DNA of 49,753 bases, from positions 1-49,753 of IMG/VR virus record IMGVR_UViG_3300036770_005281; one strand, given 5' to 3'. This DNA comes from a virus. A program made the position numbers and the translations under genes. Below, in pieces: positions 23,817 through 32,987 of the stretch. Every line of letters begins with the position of its first letter. Position 1 is the first letter of the stretch. A model generated the notes under the pieces. The model worked only from the letters and a program-made list of their open reading frames with translations. It ran no database searches and was not told where the DNA came from.

Positions 23817-26800
23817 ATGGCAGAAGAAACCGTCACCCAACAGATCGTCCGGGAAGACCCCCGGATTGAGGCCTACAAGCTCAAGCTCCTTGAGCAGGCC
23901 CAGGCCCTAGCCTTCAACAATGTCCTTGATGCCAGTGGCAATGTAATTGGGCAGCGGCCCACCCTGGCCAGTCAACTTCCAGGCTACCAAGTAGCAGGCT
24001 TCACGGACCCCCAGTTGGCCGCCATGCAGGCGACCGCCAACATGGGGGTCGGTGCATTCACGCCCTACATGACGGCGGCCAATCAGGCCCTTGGTGCGGG
24101 GTACGCGACCACCGGTGAGGCAGCCGACATCCTGCGCGGCGCGGACACGCGCAACCAGTTCACTGACGCCCAGGCCGCCATGCAGCAGGCCGGTGGCGCA
24201 GCCGCTGGCATCACCCAAGGCCTGACCCCGATCTCCCAGGGGCTGGGCTACTTGGACGTGGCGGGCCAGCGCGCGCTGGCTTCTGACACCTCGGGGCGCT
24301 TTGCACCGGCGTACCAAGACATCACCACGGGCCTTGGCTCACTGGCCACGGCCCAGAACATGGCCGCGCTTTCCAGCCAGGCCGATCTGCAGCCAGCGAC
24401 GGCGGCCATCGGGCAAGGGCTCACGGGCCTGACCGAGGCGCAGCGCATGGCCGCTGGTGCCATGGGCGCAGACTTCGGCGGCTCGCAGGGCCTTCTGAGC
24501 CAGGCGGCCGGCCAGCTTGCCGGGTCGGCCCCGAACTTTGCCCAAGGCATTGGCGCGATCCAGCAGGGCTTGGGCACTGGCCAGCAGGCCATCAACATGG
24601 CTGCGCAAGCGGCGCGCCAACCTGGGTTTGCACAGCAGCAGGCTATGCTGGGCCAAGCCGCCGGCGCAGCCGGTCAAGCCGGCCCCAGCAACTTTGCGGC
24701 CGAGCAGGCTCGGCTTCAAGCGGCTGGCTATAGCGCAGCCGATGCTTCACGTATGGCCGCACAAGCGGCGCAGCAGCCGGGGTTCGGTCAGGCCCTGGGC
24801 CTTGGTCAGCAAGCCGTTGGCATGTCTGCTCAAGCAGCGGCGCAGCCGGGATTCCAGCAGGGCGTCAACGCTTTGTTCGGGGGCGCAGCTCAAGGTGCAC
24901 AGGCCACTGGGCAGCCCGGGTTCCAGCAGGGCGTCAACGCCGCCTTCCAAGGTGCCGCGCAAGGTGCGCAGGCGGCCCAACAGCCGGGTTTCGGTCAGGG
25001 CATTGGCACGGCGCTGACCGCTGCCGAGCAGGCCCGCTTGGCTGCTGCGCAGCCTGGGTTCAACATGGCGCAGGCCACGGGCATGCAGTCTGCCCAAGCC
25101 GCAATGGCCGCTGCCAACCAGCCCGGCCTGCAAGGTGGCGTGAACACCCAGTTGGCCGCTGCACAGCAGGCCGCAATGGCTGCCCAGCAGCCCGGATTCG
25201 GTGCGGCCCAGCAAGCGATCCAGCAGGGCATTGGTCAGCTTGGCGGTGCGGCTCAGGCCTACAACCCGCAGGCTGCCCAGGCCTTCATGAACCCGTACCA
25301 GCAGCAGGTGATCGACGAGACCATGCGTCAGATCAGCCGCCAAGGTGCGATTGCGCAGCAGGGCTTGTCGGCTCAGGCGGTGCGTGCCGGCGCATTCGGT
25401 GGCGAGCGCGAAGGTGTTCAGCGTGCCGAGCTGGAGCGCAACCTGATGGACCAGCGCGCCAGCACGATTGCCAACCTTCTGTCGCAGGGCTACAGCCAGG
25501 CGCAGGCGCAGTCCATGGCCGCATTCGAGCAGCAGCAACAGCGCCAGGCGGCGGCCGCACAGGGCATCGGCCAGTTGGGCACCCAACAGGCGTCCATCGC
25601 GGCCCAACAGGCCGGGCTTGGCCAACAGGCGGCCCAGCAACTGGGCCAGGCCGGTGCAGCTCAAACCGCTGCCGCTGCGCAGCAGGCTGCACTCCAGCAG
25701 CAAGGTGCGCAGGCCCTTGGCACACAGGCCGGGCTCCAAGCATCGATTGCCGCGCAGCAGGCGGGGCTTGGCCAAAGCGCCGCGCAGCAGTTGGCGCAGG
25801 CAGCGCAACTGCAGACGCAGACCGCTGCCCAGCAGGCAGGCTTGGGCATGCAAGCAGCAGGGCTCACGCAACAGGCCGGGCAGCAGGCCATTGGTGCCGC
25901 CGCTCAACAAGCGGGGCTCGGGCTGCAGGCCGCTGGGCTCACCCAGGCCGCTGGCCAGGGAGCCATCGGTGCTGCTGCACAGCAGGCCGGTCTCGGCCAG
26001 AACACCGCCCAACTGCAGGCGCAGCAAGCCGCGCTGGCAGGCCAGTTCGCTGGTCAACAAGGACAGCTTGGCCTGCAAGCCGCACAGCAGCGCTTCCAGC
26101 AGGCAGGCTTTGATGCTCAGACCGCCATGCAGATGGCGCAGTTGGAGCAGACGCAGCAACAGCAGGCAGCGCAGCAGTCGCAGCTCTTCCAAGGCATCGG
26201 CAGCTTGTACGGCCAGCAGGCCGGGCAGATGGCGGGCCTGCAGCAGCAAGCAGCGCAGCTCGCTGCCCAGCAAGCAGGCCTCGGTGTGCAGGCAGGTTCC
26301 CAGCTCGGGCAGTTCGCCGCCCAAGGTGCGCAGCTCGGCCAGGCTGCCGCCGGCCAGTTGGCCAACATCGGCCAGACCTTGGGCCAGCAGGCGGTGCAGC
26401 AGGCGCAGCTTGGCCAAGCGGGTGCGGGCCTCTACGGCAACCTCTCGCAGCAGCAGATTGCTGCCGGCCAGGGGCTGGGACAGCTTGGCATTCAGCAGGC
26501 CGGTCTCGGTCAGCAAGCCGCCGGCCAGTACCTGCAGGCTGCGCAGCAGTACGGCAACCTTGCTTCGCAGCAGGGCGCGCTCGCGGGCCAGGAGGCTGCG
26601 ATCAACCAGAACATTGCCAACCTGCTGGGCCAGCAGGCTTCGCAGTACGGTCAGATGGGTGGGCAGATCGCCAACATCTACGGCCAGCAAGGCCAGCAGT
26701 TCCAGGGCCTTGGCCAGGGGATCGGGCAGCTTGCAACGCAGCAGTACGGCATTGGTCAGTCGCAGGCAGCGGGCCTTGGTCAGTTGGCCGGGCAGCTTGG

Positions 26801-27128
26801 CCAGCTTGGCGTGCAGCAGGGCGCGCTCGGCCAGACGGCTCAGGCGCTGCAGCAGGGCGACATCAACTTCCTGTACAACGTGGGCCAGGCCCAACAGGCG
26901 CTCAACCAGCAGGTGCTCGACGCGCAGCGCGCAACCGAGCTGCAGCAGGTGTACGCGCCCTACCAGCAGGCAGGCTTCCTGTCCGACATCTACAAGGGCG
27001 CACCGTCGAGCCAGATGTCCACGCAGGTCGCCAGCCAGCCGTCAGCCAGCCCGTTCCAGCAGGCGGTGGGCATTGGCTTGGGGGCCATCTCGACGATGGC
27101 GGGGGCCAAGAAGGCAGGGCTTTTCTAA
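23817..27128 (+). CDS. Gln/Ala/Gly-rich repeat protein, internal virion candidate
   Basis: 1103 aa, one of the least complex proteins possible: most residues are Gln, Ala, Gly or Leu. Residues about 265-470 contain seven QPGF motifs at roughly 20-35-residue spacing. Residues about 590-900 contain seven QQAGLG motifs at varied spacing. Between them lies the only ordinary stretch (NPYQQQVIDETMRQISRQGA, then QAVRAGAFGGEREGVQ), which is conserved in phage virion proteins. Charged residues are almost absent in the repeats, giving long amphipathic helices. It starts one base after the previous stop. Probably ejected with DNA or lining the head core; inference. Confidence 0.7.
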   Translation: MAEETVTQQIVREDPRIEAYKLKLLEQAQALAFNNVLDASGNVIGQRPTLASQLPGYQVAGFTDPQLAAMQATANMGVGAFTPYMTAANQALGAGYATTGEAADILRGADTRNQFTDAQAAMQQAGGAAAGITQGLTPISQGLGYLDVAGQRALASDTSGRFAPAYQDITTGLGSLATAQNMAALSSQADLQPATAAIGQGLTGLTEAQRMAAGAMGADFGGSQGLLSQAAGQLAGSAPNFAQGIGAIQQGLGTGQQAINMAAQAARQPGFAQQQAMLGQAAGAAGQAGPSNFAAEQARLQAAGYSAADASRMAAQAAQQPGFGQALGLGQQAVGMSAQAAAQPGFQQGVNALFGGAAQGAQATGQPGFQQGVNAAFQGAAQGAQAAQQPGFGQGIGTALTAAEQARLAAAQPGFNMAQATGMQSAQAAMAAANQPGLQGGVNTQLAAAQQAAMAAQQPGFGAAQQAIQQGIGQLGGAAQAYNPQAAQAFMNPYQQQVIDETMRQISRQGAIAQQGLSAQAVRAGAFGGEREGVQRAELERNLMDQRASTIANLLSQGYSQAQAQSMAAFEQQQQRQAAAAQGIGQLGTQQASIAAQQAGLGQQAAQQLGQAGAAQTAAAAQQAALQQQGAQALGTQAGLQASIAAQQAGLGQSAAQQLAQAAQLQTQTAAQQAGLGMQAAGLTQQAGQQAIGAAAQQAGLGLQAAGLTQAAGQGAIGAAAQQAGLGQNTAQLQAQQAALAGQFAGQQGQLGLQAAQQRFQQAGFDAQTAMQMAQLEQTQQQQAAQQSQLFQGIGSLYGQQAGQMAGLQQQAAQLAAQQAGLGVQAGSQLGQFAAQGAQLGQAAAGQLANIGQTLGQQAVQQAQLGQAGAGLYGNLSQQQIAAGQGLGQLGIQQAGLGQQAAGQYLQAAQQYGNLASQQGALAGQEAAINQNIANLLGQQASQYGQMGGQIANIYGQQGQQFQGLGQGIGQLATQQYGIGQSQAAGLGQLAGQLGQLGVQQGALGQTAQALQQGDINFLYNVGQAQQALNQQVLDAQRATELQQVYAPYQQAGFLSDIYKGAPSSQMSTQVASQPSASPFQQAVGIGLGAISTMAGAKKAGLF

Positions 27129-27134
27129 GGGGTC

Positions 27135-29153
27135 ATGATGGACAACAAGATGATGAACGAAGAGCAGGATGTCGAGAACATCGGCATCATGCAGGGCTTC
27201 ATGGACGACATGGAGGACGAGCTCGAAGACGAAGACGAGCTCGAAACGGACGAGAGCGAGATGGAAGGCATGGAGCGCCGCCCGGACTCCCCCGAAATCC
27301 TCATGAACAACCTGCGCGGCGACATGCGCTCCATTGAAGCGCGCCGCGATGAGCTGGCCGATCTGGTTGGCTACGCCGCTGCGTCTGAGACCCCTGAGCC
27401 GGTGCTCGCGATGCTGCAGCCGATCTTGGCGCAAGGCAGCGGCCTGGGCGCGCTGCCGCAATCAGCCGGCGTGGCCCAAGGCCCACAGCCCCCGATGCTG
27501 CCTCCGCAGGGCGCAGCCCCCGGTGGCATGCCTCCTGGCGCACCGCCCATGGCCCCCGGATCAGAGATGGCCCCGCCGCCTGACAGTGGAGGCATTGCTG
27601 CGCTCTTGGCAGGTGCCGGAGGTCCTCCGGGTGCCGGCGCGCAGCCTCCTGTGCAGATGGCCGCTGGCGGATATGTCCAGCGTTTTCAAGAGGGGTCTGA
27701 TGAGGACGGCGTGACCCCTGTTGACAGCTCGTCCTCGCTTGGCTTCACCCCGACCCCTGACATGGTGCAGCAGGCCCGCACCCAGATGATGAACATGCTG
27801 GCCCAAAAGCCCTTGGCAGTGCCGGACCTGGCGGCCGAGTCGGCCAAGCGGGCGCAGGTCTACCGCGACATCATGGGCGACAACACGGATTCGCGCCAGG
27901 CGCAGCTCCTGCTGTCCCTTGGTCAGCGGGCCTTCGGCTTTGCTGGCAACGTCGACGACCAGGGCCGTCCCTTGCGGGGCTCGTTCCTGTCTCGCCTGGC
28001 CGGCGCGACACGCACACTGCCGGGCGAGATGGCGCAGTACATCTCGGCGACTGACAAGGAGCAGCGTCAGCTCAAGCTCTTGGGCATGCAGGCTGCTGAG
28101 AAGGAGATTGCCGGCACGAAGGAGCAGAACCTCAAGCTGCTGGAGAGCCAACGCAAGGCGTTCGGCGACATCCTGAAGGCTGCTGCCAAGAGCGGCACCC
28201 CTCAGTCTGGCGTCTTTGGCAAGGGGGTCACTGGTGGTGCGCTGAATTTCATGTACATGCGCGCCGACGACTTTGCCAAGGGCAAGCTCGATCCCGAAGA
28301 CGAGCGCGCTTTCATGACCGCCGTCACTGAGTACACCCAGCCGTCCTTCGTCACGACTACCAATCCGTTGACGCAAGAAACCAGCACGCGCGAGCAGCGC
28401 AACGAGCTGCCTGAATTCGTTGTCACGGCGCTGAAGACGCGTGGTATGTCAGTGCCCACTTCGCGTGGCGCGGCCCCTGTGGGCGGTGGTGCACCGGCCG
28501 GTGGCCGTGCAGCGGCTCCACAGCCTGCAGTCGCGGGCGCTCCGGCTCGCACTGTGCCGGCCCCTGGCGCGTCGGTTGCGGACCTGCCTGCTGATGTCGC
28601 GCCGATGGTGCAGTCGGCACCGCAGTCGACCTTCTTTGATCTGGCCAGCACTGGCACTGGCTTCGTGCCGGTGCTTGTGGCCGGTGTAGCGCGCAACATT
28701 CCGCTGGAGGCTGCTGGCCGCATCAAGCCGGAGTTCCAGCAGGCCACGACCATGCTGGAGAACATGCGCAACCGCGTGGTCAACGTGCTGCAGGAGAACC
28801 CGCGCTTTGCTGAAGGCGAGCGCAAGCAGATTCTGGGGGAGCTGGACCTCGGCCCACGGCTCTTGGCCAACAAGCAGAGCTTCATCAACCAGATCATTGC
28901 GCTTGACAACGTCTTCAACAGCATCGAGGACAAGACCTCCGCGCTGACCCAGGCCAAGGAGACCGGCATGGAGAAGCGCCGCGAGGCCTTCAAGAAGCTC
29001 GAAGAGGTCAACTTCATCCGTGACCTGCTGGGCGTGCGTCAGCGCAAGATCGACAACCCGGAGCAGTGGAAGGCCGCTGCACCGGGCGAGTACCTGGTGT
29101 TCGACCCGAACCGCAAGATTTACGTCTACGCCCAGAAGAGGGGGACTAAGTAA
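27135..29153 (+). CDS. Large virion protein with acidic N-terminus and Pro/Gly linkers
   Basis: 672 aa. The first 50 residues are extremely acidic and Met-rich (MEDELEDEDELETDESEMEG). A Pro/Gly/Met linker follows (PPQGAAPGGMPPGAPPMAP), then MAAGGYVQRFQEGSDEDG, a motif recurring in aquatic phage virion proteins. Residues about 230-420 and 520-640 are helical with charged surfaces (EKEIAGTKEQNLKLLESQRK). The N-terminal ATG pair at 27135/27138 follows AAGGGGTC. Context between two giant virion genes suggests an internal or ejection protein; no enzyme motif was seen. Confidence 0.7.
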   Translation: MMDNKMMNEEQDVENIGIMQGFMDDMEDELEDEDELETDESEMEGMERRPDSPEILMNNLRGDMRSIEARRDELADLVGYAAASETPEPVLAMLQPILAQGSGLGALPQSAGVAQGPQPPMLPPQGAAPGGMPPGAPPMAPGSEMAPPPDSGGIAALLAGAGGPPGAGAQPPVQMAAGGYVQRFQEGSDEDGVTPVDSSSSLGFTPTPDMVQQARTQMMNMLAQKPLAVPDLAAESAKRAQVYRDIMGDNTDSRQAQLLLSLGQRAFGFAGNVDDQGRPLRGSFLSRLAGATRTLPGEMAQYISATDKEQRQLKLLGMQAAEKEIAGTKEQNLKLLESQRKAFGDILKAAAKSGTPQSGVFGKGVTGGALNFMYMRADDFAKGKLDPEDERAFMTAVTEYTQPSFVTTTNPLTQETSTREQRNELPEFVVTALKTRGMSVPTSRGAAPVGGGAPAGGRAAAPQPAVAGAPARTVPAPGASVADLPADVAPMVQSAPQSTFFDLASTGTGFVPVLVAGVARNIPLEAAGRIKPEFQQATTMLENMRNRVVNVLQENPRFAEGERKQILGELDLGPRLLANKQSFINQIIALDNVFNSIEDKTSALTQAKETGMEKRREAFKKLEEVNFIRDLLGVRQRKIDNPEQWKAAAPGEYLVFDPNRKIYVYAQKRGTK

Positions 29154-32100
29154 TGGCCGAGCCCACCAAAACCCCTACCCTGGAAGAGCTGTACCCCGGC
29201 ATCTCCACGACCGGCAAGACGGACGAGGAGAAGGACGCTGCGCTGGCGCAGGCTTACCCGGGCATGGTCACTGAGCCAACTCTGGGCGAGGCGGCCACAG
29301 AAACACTGCTGGGCGCGGGCCAGGGGCTGGTGCGCACGGGCCCCATGGCGGCGGGCGCAATCGGTGGTCTGAAAGCTGGCGCGCCCTTCTTCCCGCCCTA
29401 TGGGGCCATCGGCGGCATGATCGCCGGGGGCTTGACAGGCTACTTTGCAGGCCGCGAGGCGGAGAAGCTATTCCCCGGCGTCTCCCGTGAGGACTTGATT
29501 CCGTACCGCGAGGGCGGCAAGACCTTTGGCGACTCCATCGCCTTTGCACCGACGGCCTTTGGCATCCCTCAGATGACGGCCAACCGCGTTGCGCGGTTCG
29601 TTTCCGGCATTGGTGAGGCAGCGCGCCGCAATCCCAAGGCATTCCTGTTGGCCGAGACCTCCGCCGCTGGCGGTGCGGGCATTGGCGGCGGCATGGCCGA
29701 AGCCTACGACCCAGGTGCCGCTGGCACGCGCTTCGGTGCGGAAGTGGCAGGGGGCCTGTTGTCTCCGGGCCGACTGCTCATCAACGGGACAACGACAGCC
29801 ACGAGTTTCCTTGGCAACTTGCGTTCGGCGGTCAGCCAATCCGGCCGTGAGGCGCGGGCCGCGAACCGTCTTTACACGATCCTGACGGAGTTCGGGGAGG
29901 ATGTTCCCCGTCTGATTCGGGAGCTGGAAAAGCCGCTGCCTGGCGGCGTGCCGTCCCCCACCGCCGCACAGAAGACAGGTAGTCTTGCGCTCTCCGAACT
30001 GGAAACCTCACTCGGAAAAGCACACGCCAAGTTCATGGGCGAGAGCATGGAGCAGGGCCGTCAGTCGCTGCGCGCCTATCAGCTCTTGGCAGACCGGCTC
30101 AAGGACATTGGCACGCCGGACGCTCTGCGCAAGTCGGCGGAGTTGCGCGAGACGATGTTCAACCAGATGGTCAATGGCCGACTGGCTGCGGCGGATGCCG
30201 ACGCGGCGGCCAAGATTCGCCTCATCTCACGCGACACGCCCCAGGCGCGCCGCCAGATCGGCGAGATCGTCAAGCTGGAGACTGAGAACGCCCTGCGCAG
30301 CGCCCGCGACTATGAGTCCAGCTTGTGGCAAGCGGGCCTGGCCCAGCTCACCAAGCCGACCAAGACCACCGTCACTGGGGCAGTCCCCACAGGTATCGTC
30401 GACGCCGCTGGCCAGCCGATCACACGCCAGGTGACACAGGACGTGATCCAAGCACCACGGCTCGCGCCCACGCGCACGGTTCGAGGGTTTTTGGACCGCA
30501 CGTTGGAGATTTTTGACCCGGTCTACGCCAACACGATGCCCAAGGTGGTCAAGGACATCATGGCTGACTTTGGCGTCACGGACGACGTGGTGCGCAGGTA
30601 CAAGCTCGGCAAGAACACCCAGGAGTTCATGGACACCGGAACGGTGCCTGCGCGCTTTTTGCCTGCGGCCAAGCAGGTCGACATCGGGGACCTGATCAAT
30701 GCACGTTCCAACCTCCTGAAGCTCGCTCGTGAGGCGGCCGGCAAGGGCGAAGTGGCCAACGCCGACTTCTACGGCACTTTAGCCGAGGGCATGCTGCGCG
30801 ACTTGGAAGAGGTGAAGAGCCCTGCGTTTGACACCGCTCGCCAGTTCTCCAAGGCGCTGAACGACACCTTCACCCGTACCTTTGCCAAGACGGCCAGCGA
30901 GACAGGCGATCTGACTCGCTCAGGTGCCCAGCGCATTCCGGCTGAGACCTTGGTGTTGCGCGCCTTCGGCTCCAACGCTGACGTCACCGCCCAGCGGATG
31001 ACCGAGATCGAGGACGCCGTGAGATTCATGGCGACTCAGTATGACGACGCTGTGCGGCAGTTCGGGGCCAACAGCCCACAGGCTTTGGCGCTCAAACCCC
31101 AAGCCGATCTTGCTCGGGGCCGCGTGTCGTCCATTGCGGATGCCCAATCACGCGCACTGCGCCTGTTGGCTGCCAAGGCGGTTGACCCGGCAACAGGCCG
31201 CCTGAACGTGCGCCAGCTTGAAGGCTTCATCGCACAGAACAAGCCGATGCTCGACAAGATGGGCATCACGCCAGACCTGGCCAATGCCACCCGTGCTGAA
31301 AACGCGCTGAAGGCGGTGCAGGACCAGAACAGCTACATCAACCAGACGCTGCGCAAGCAGACAGCGTTCGCTCAACTGCTGAAGTTTGAGAACCCGACGC
31401 GGGCAGTGGCGGACGCCCTCAACAGCCGCTTCCCTGTCAAGAACATCGGCAACATGGCCAAGCTGGCGGCGGCCGGTGGACCGGATGCAAGGGACGGCTT
31501 GAAGTCCACCTTGTACGATTACGCCTACACCAAGGCCGGTGGCAACGACGGGGTCTTCAACGTCTACGCCTTTGAAGACGCGCTGTTCCGGCCGCTGGCA
31601 CCCAACCAGCCGTCGCTGGTCAACATCATGCGTGCCAACGGCTTGATGTCGCTGACGGAGGTCAAGAACCTGCGTCGGCTTATCGCGCCGATGTCCCGTG
31701 TGAACGAGGCCATGGGCAACAAGCGTGTCCTGGACTCCGTGCTGGACGGTGCGGACGCGGTGACGGACCTGGCCTATCGTGTTGCCGGTGCACGGATCGG
31801 CGCATCCGCATCGCCCACAGGCCCGGGGGCCCTGATCGCTGCATCAGCGGGCTCGAAAGCAGTGCGGCAGCTTCTCGACAAGATGCCAACTTTGCAGGTG
31901 CGGGGCGTTATCGAAAAGGCCGCCCAGGACCCGCAGTTCATGGCGCTGCTGCTGCGCCGGGGTACCACGGAGCGTGAGAAGCTCAACATCGCCCGCTCGC
32001 TGCACAGCTACATGCTGATGTCCGGCTTGAACTACGCCACGTACGAAGAGCCACAGCCCACGCCTCAGGCCGGCACGCAGCCACCGTTCACCCAGCAGGG

Positions 32101-32323
32101 TCAGGCCGCTCGTGCCCTGCGGCAGATGCCTCCAACGGCGTCGACGCGGGGCGTGCCGTTCATGCAGCAGATGCCCCCTGGCCAGCCTCCCAAGGCAGGT
32201 GGTGGCGGTGGTGCCCCAACCCCGCCAGCTCCTGGCGGCGCGGCCTCGATGCTGCAGCAGCTCTTCCCGTTTGACAGCATCAGCGGGCTGGCGGCAGGCC
32301 GGCAGCAGCCTCCGCAGCAGTGA
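29153..32323 (+). CDS. Large internal virion / DNA-ejection protein candidate
   Basis: 1056 aa, starting by TAATG overlap. The N-terminal PTLEELYPGISTTGKTDEEK is followed by hydrophobic Gly/Ala segments (about residues 55-108, GAIGGMIAGGLTGYFAGREA, and 165-200), then about 800 residues of helices rich in Ala, Arg and Lys with no enzyme motif. The pattern of membrane-active N-terminus plus long helical rod matches T7 gp16 or P22 gp16/gp20 type ejection proteins without their transglycosylase part. The last 100 residues are Pro/Gln-rich. Its last 44 bases overlap the convergent nuclease gene on the other strand. Confidence 0.7.
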   Translation: MAEPTKTPTLEELYPGISTTGKTDEEKDAALAQAYPGMVTEPTLGEAATETLLGAGQGLVRTGPMAAGAIGGLKAGAPFFPPYGAIGGMIAGGLTGYFAGREAEKLFPGVSREDLIPYREGGKTFGDSIAFAPTAFGIPQMTANRVARFVSGIGEAARRNPKAFLLAETSAAGGAGIGGGMAEAYDPGAAGTRFGAEVAGGLLSPGRLLINGTTTATSFLGNLRSAVSQSGREARAANRLYTILTEFGEDVPRLIRELEKPLPGGVPSPTAAQKTGSLALSELETSLGKAHAKFMGESMEQGRQSLRAYQLLADRLKDIGTPDALRKSAELRETMFNQMVNGRLAAADADAAAKIRLISRDTPQARRQIGEIVKLETENALRSARDYESSLWQAGLAQLTKPTKTTVTGAVPTGIVDAAGQPITRQVTQDVIQAPRLAPTRTVRGFLDRTLEIFDPVYANTMPKVVKDIMADFGVTDDVVRRYKLGKNTQEFMDTGTVPARFLPAAKQVDIGDLINARSNLLKLAREAAGKGEVANADFYGTLAEGMLRDLEEVKSPAFDTARQFSKALNDTFTRTFAKTASETGDLTRSGAQRIPAETLVLRAFGSNADVTAQRMTEIEDAVRFMATQYDDAVRQFGANSPQALALKPQADLARGRVSSIADAQSRALRLLAAKAVDPATGRLNVRQLEGFIAQNKPMLDKMGITPDLANATRAENALKAVQDQNSYINQTLRKQTAFAQLLKFENPTRAVADALNSRFPVKNIGNMAKLAAAGGPDARDGLKSTLYDYAYTKAGGNDGVFNVYAFEDALFRPLAPNQPSLVNIMRANGLMSLTEVKNLRRLIAPMSRVNEAMGNKRVLDSVLDGADAVTDLAYRVAGARIGASASPTGPGALIAASAGSKAVRQLLDKMPTLQVRGVIEKAAQDPQFMALLLRRGTTEREKLNIARSLHSYMLMSGLNYATYEEPQPTPQAGTQPPFTQQGQAARALRQMPPTASTRGVPFMQQMPPGQPPKAGGGGGAPTPPAPGGAASMLQQLFPFDSISGLAAGRQQPPQQ

Positions 32324-32987
32324 CCCGCTCCATCCACGCGGCCTTGAATTCCTTGAATTCTCGGCCCGTGGTGGTGAACTCCTGCGTCGTTCCATCCTGC
32401 ACAGCGATCAGCACCGCGCCGAAGTCGATGTCGGTGCCGTGCATCGCGTCGTGCGCAATCGCGTAGGCCGCGAGTTGGTGGAAGTAGTCTGTGATGAACT
32501 CGTGCCGCTTGGGTTTGACCGACTGCTTGAAGTCAACGATGGCCAGCTTGCCCCGATAGGTCGCCACCAAATCCGTTGTGCCTGCGTACCTGTCAGCTAA
32601 GTGGACGCTCACTTCAGAGCCGTGCACGGCCGTGATCTCGGGGAAGTACTTGTTGGCCAGGGTGAGCGCCATCAGGTGCCCCTTCATGGCCGCCCAATCC
32701 GTGCCGAACTTCAGTGGCTCGCCTGTCAGGATGGCTTCCAGCGTGGTGTGCATGTTCGTGCCGATGTAGGCCGCCTGCTCTTTCTGCCTGTCTGCCTCTT
32801 CACGGCCCACGCGCTGCGCCCAGGCCTCAAGCTGGGCCTTGTCCTTCGTGCGATCCAGGATGGTTGTCACCGAGGGGACATGTCCAAATTCCGGCACTTC
32901 GTAGACACGTCCCGACGACGTGTCCATTTTTCGGAGTTTTTTGTACTCGAACTGGTTGGACCAGGGGATCAGGGTCACTTGATCCAC
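32280..32987 (-). CDS. PD-(D/E)XK nuclease, RecB-like
   Basis: 235 aa. The nuclease core is visible as FGHVPSVTTILDRT near the N-terminus, the helix MHTTLEAILTGEP, the catalytic GTTDLVATYRGKLAIVDFKQ (Asp, then Asp-X-Lys, about residues 136-153) and the following QLAAYAIAH motif-IV helix (Gln-X3-Tyr). This is the phage exonuclease layout of the PDDEXK_1/RecB family, used for recombination, end processing or host DNA breakdown. It overlaps the upstream helicase gene by 13 bases, so they form one operon on the minus strand. Confidence 0.85.
   Translation of the reverse strand: MDQVTLIPWSNQFEYKKLRKMDTSSGRVYEVPEFGHVPSVTTILDRTKDKAQLEAWAQRVGREEADRQKEQAAYIGTNMHTTLEAILTGEPLKFGTDWAAMKGHLMALTLANKYFPEITAVHGSEVSVHLADRYAGTTDLVATYRGKLAIVDFKQSVKPKRHEFITDYFHQLAAYAIAHDAMHGTDIDFGAVLIAVQDGTTQEFTTTGREFKEFKAAWMERVTAAEAAAGLPPAR

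Noticed and set aside
21536-23836. 766-aa open frame on the minus strand
   Set aside because: Exact antisense shadow of the 21554 gene, no ribosome site, low-complexity Arg/Gly/His content.
24747-26894. 715-aa minus-strand and 556-aa plus-strand alternative frames across the Gln/Ala/Gly-rich gene
   Set aside because: Repetitive codons of the real gene keep all frames open; the products are Leu/Arg/Ser-rich without recognisable domains.
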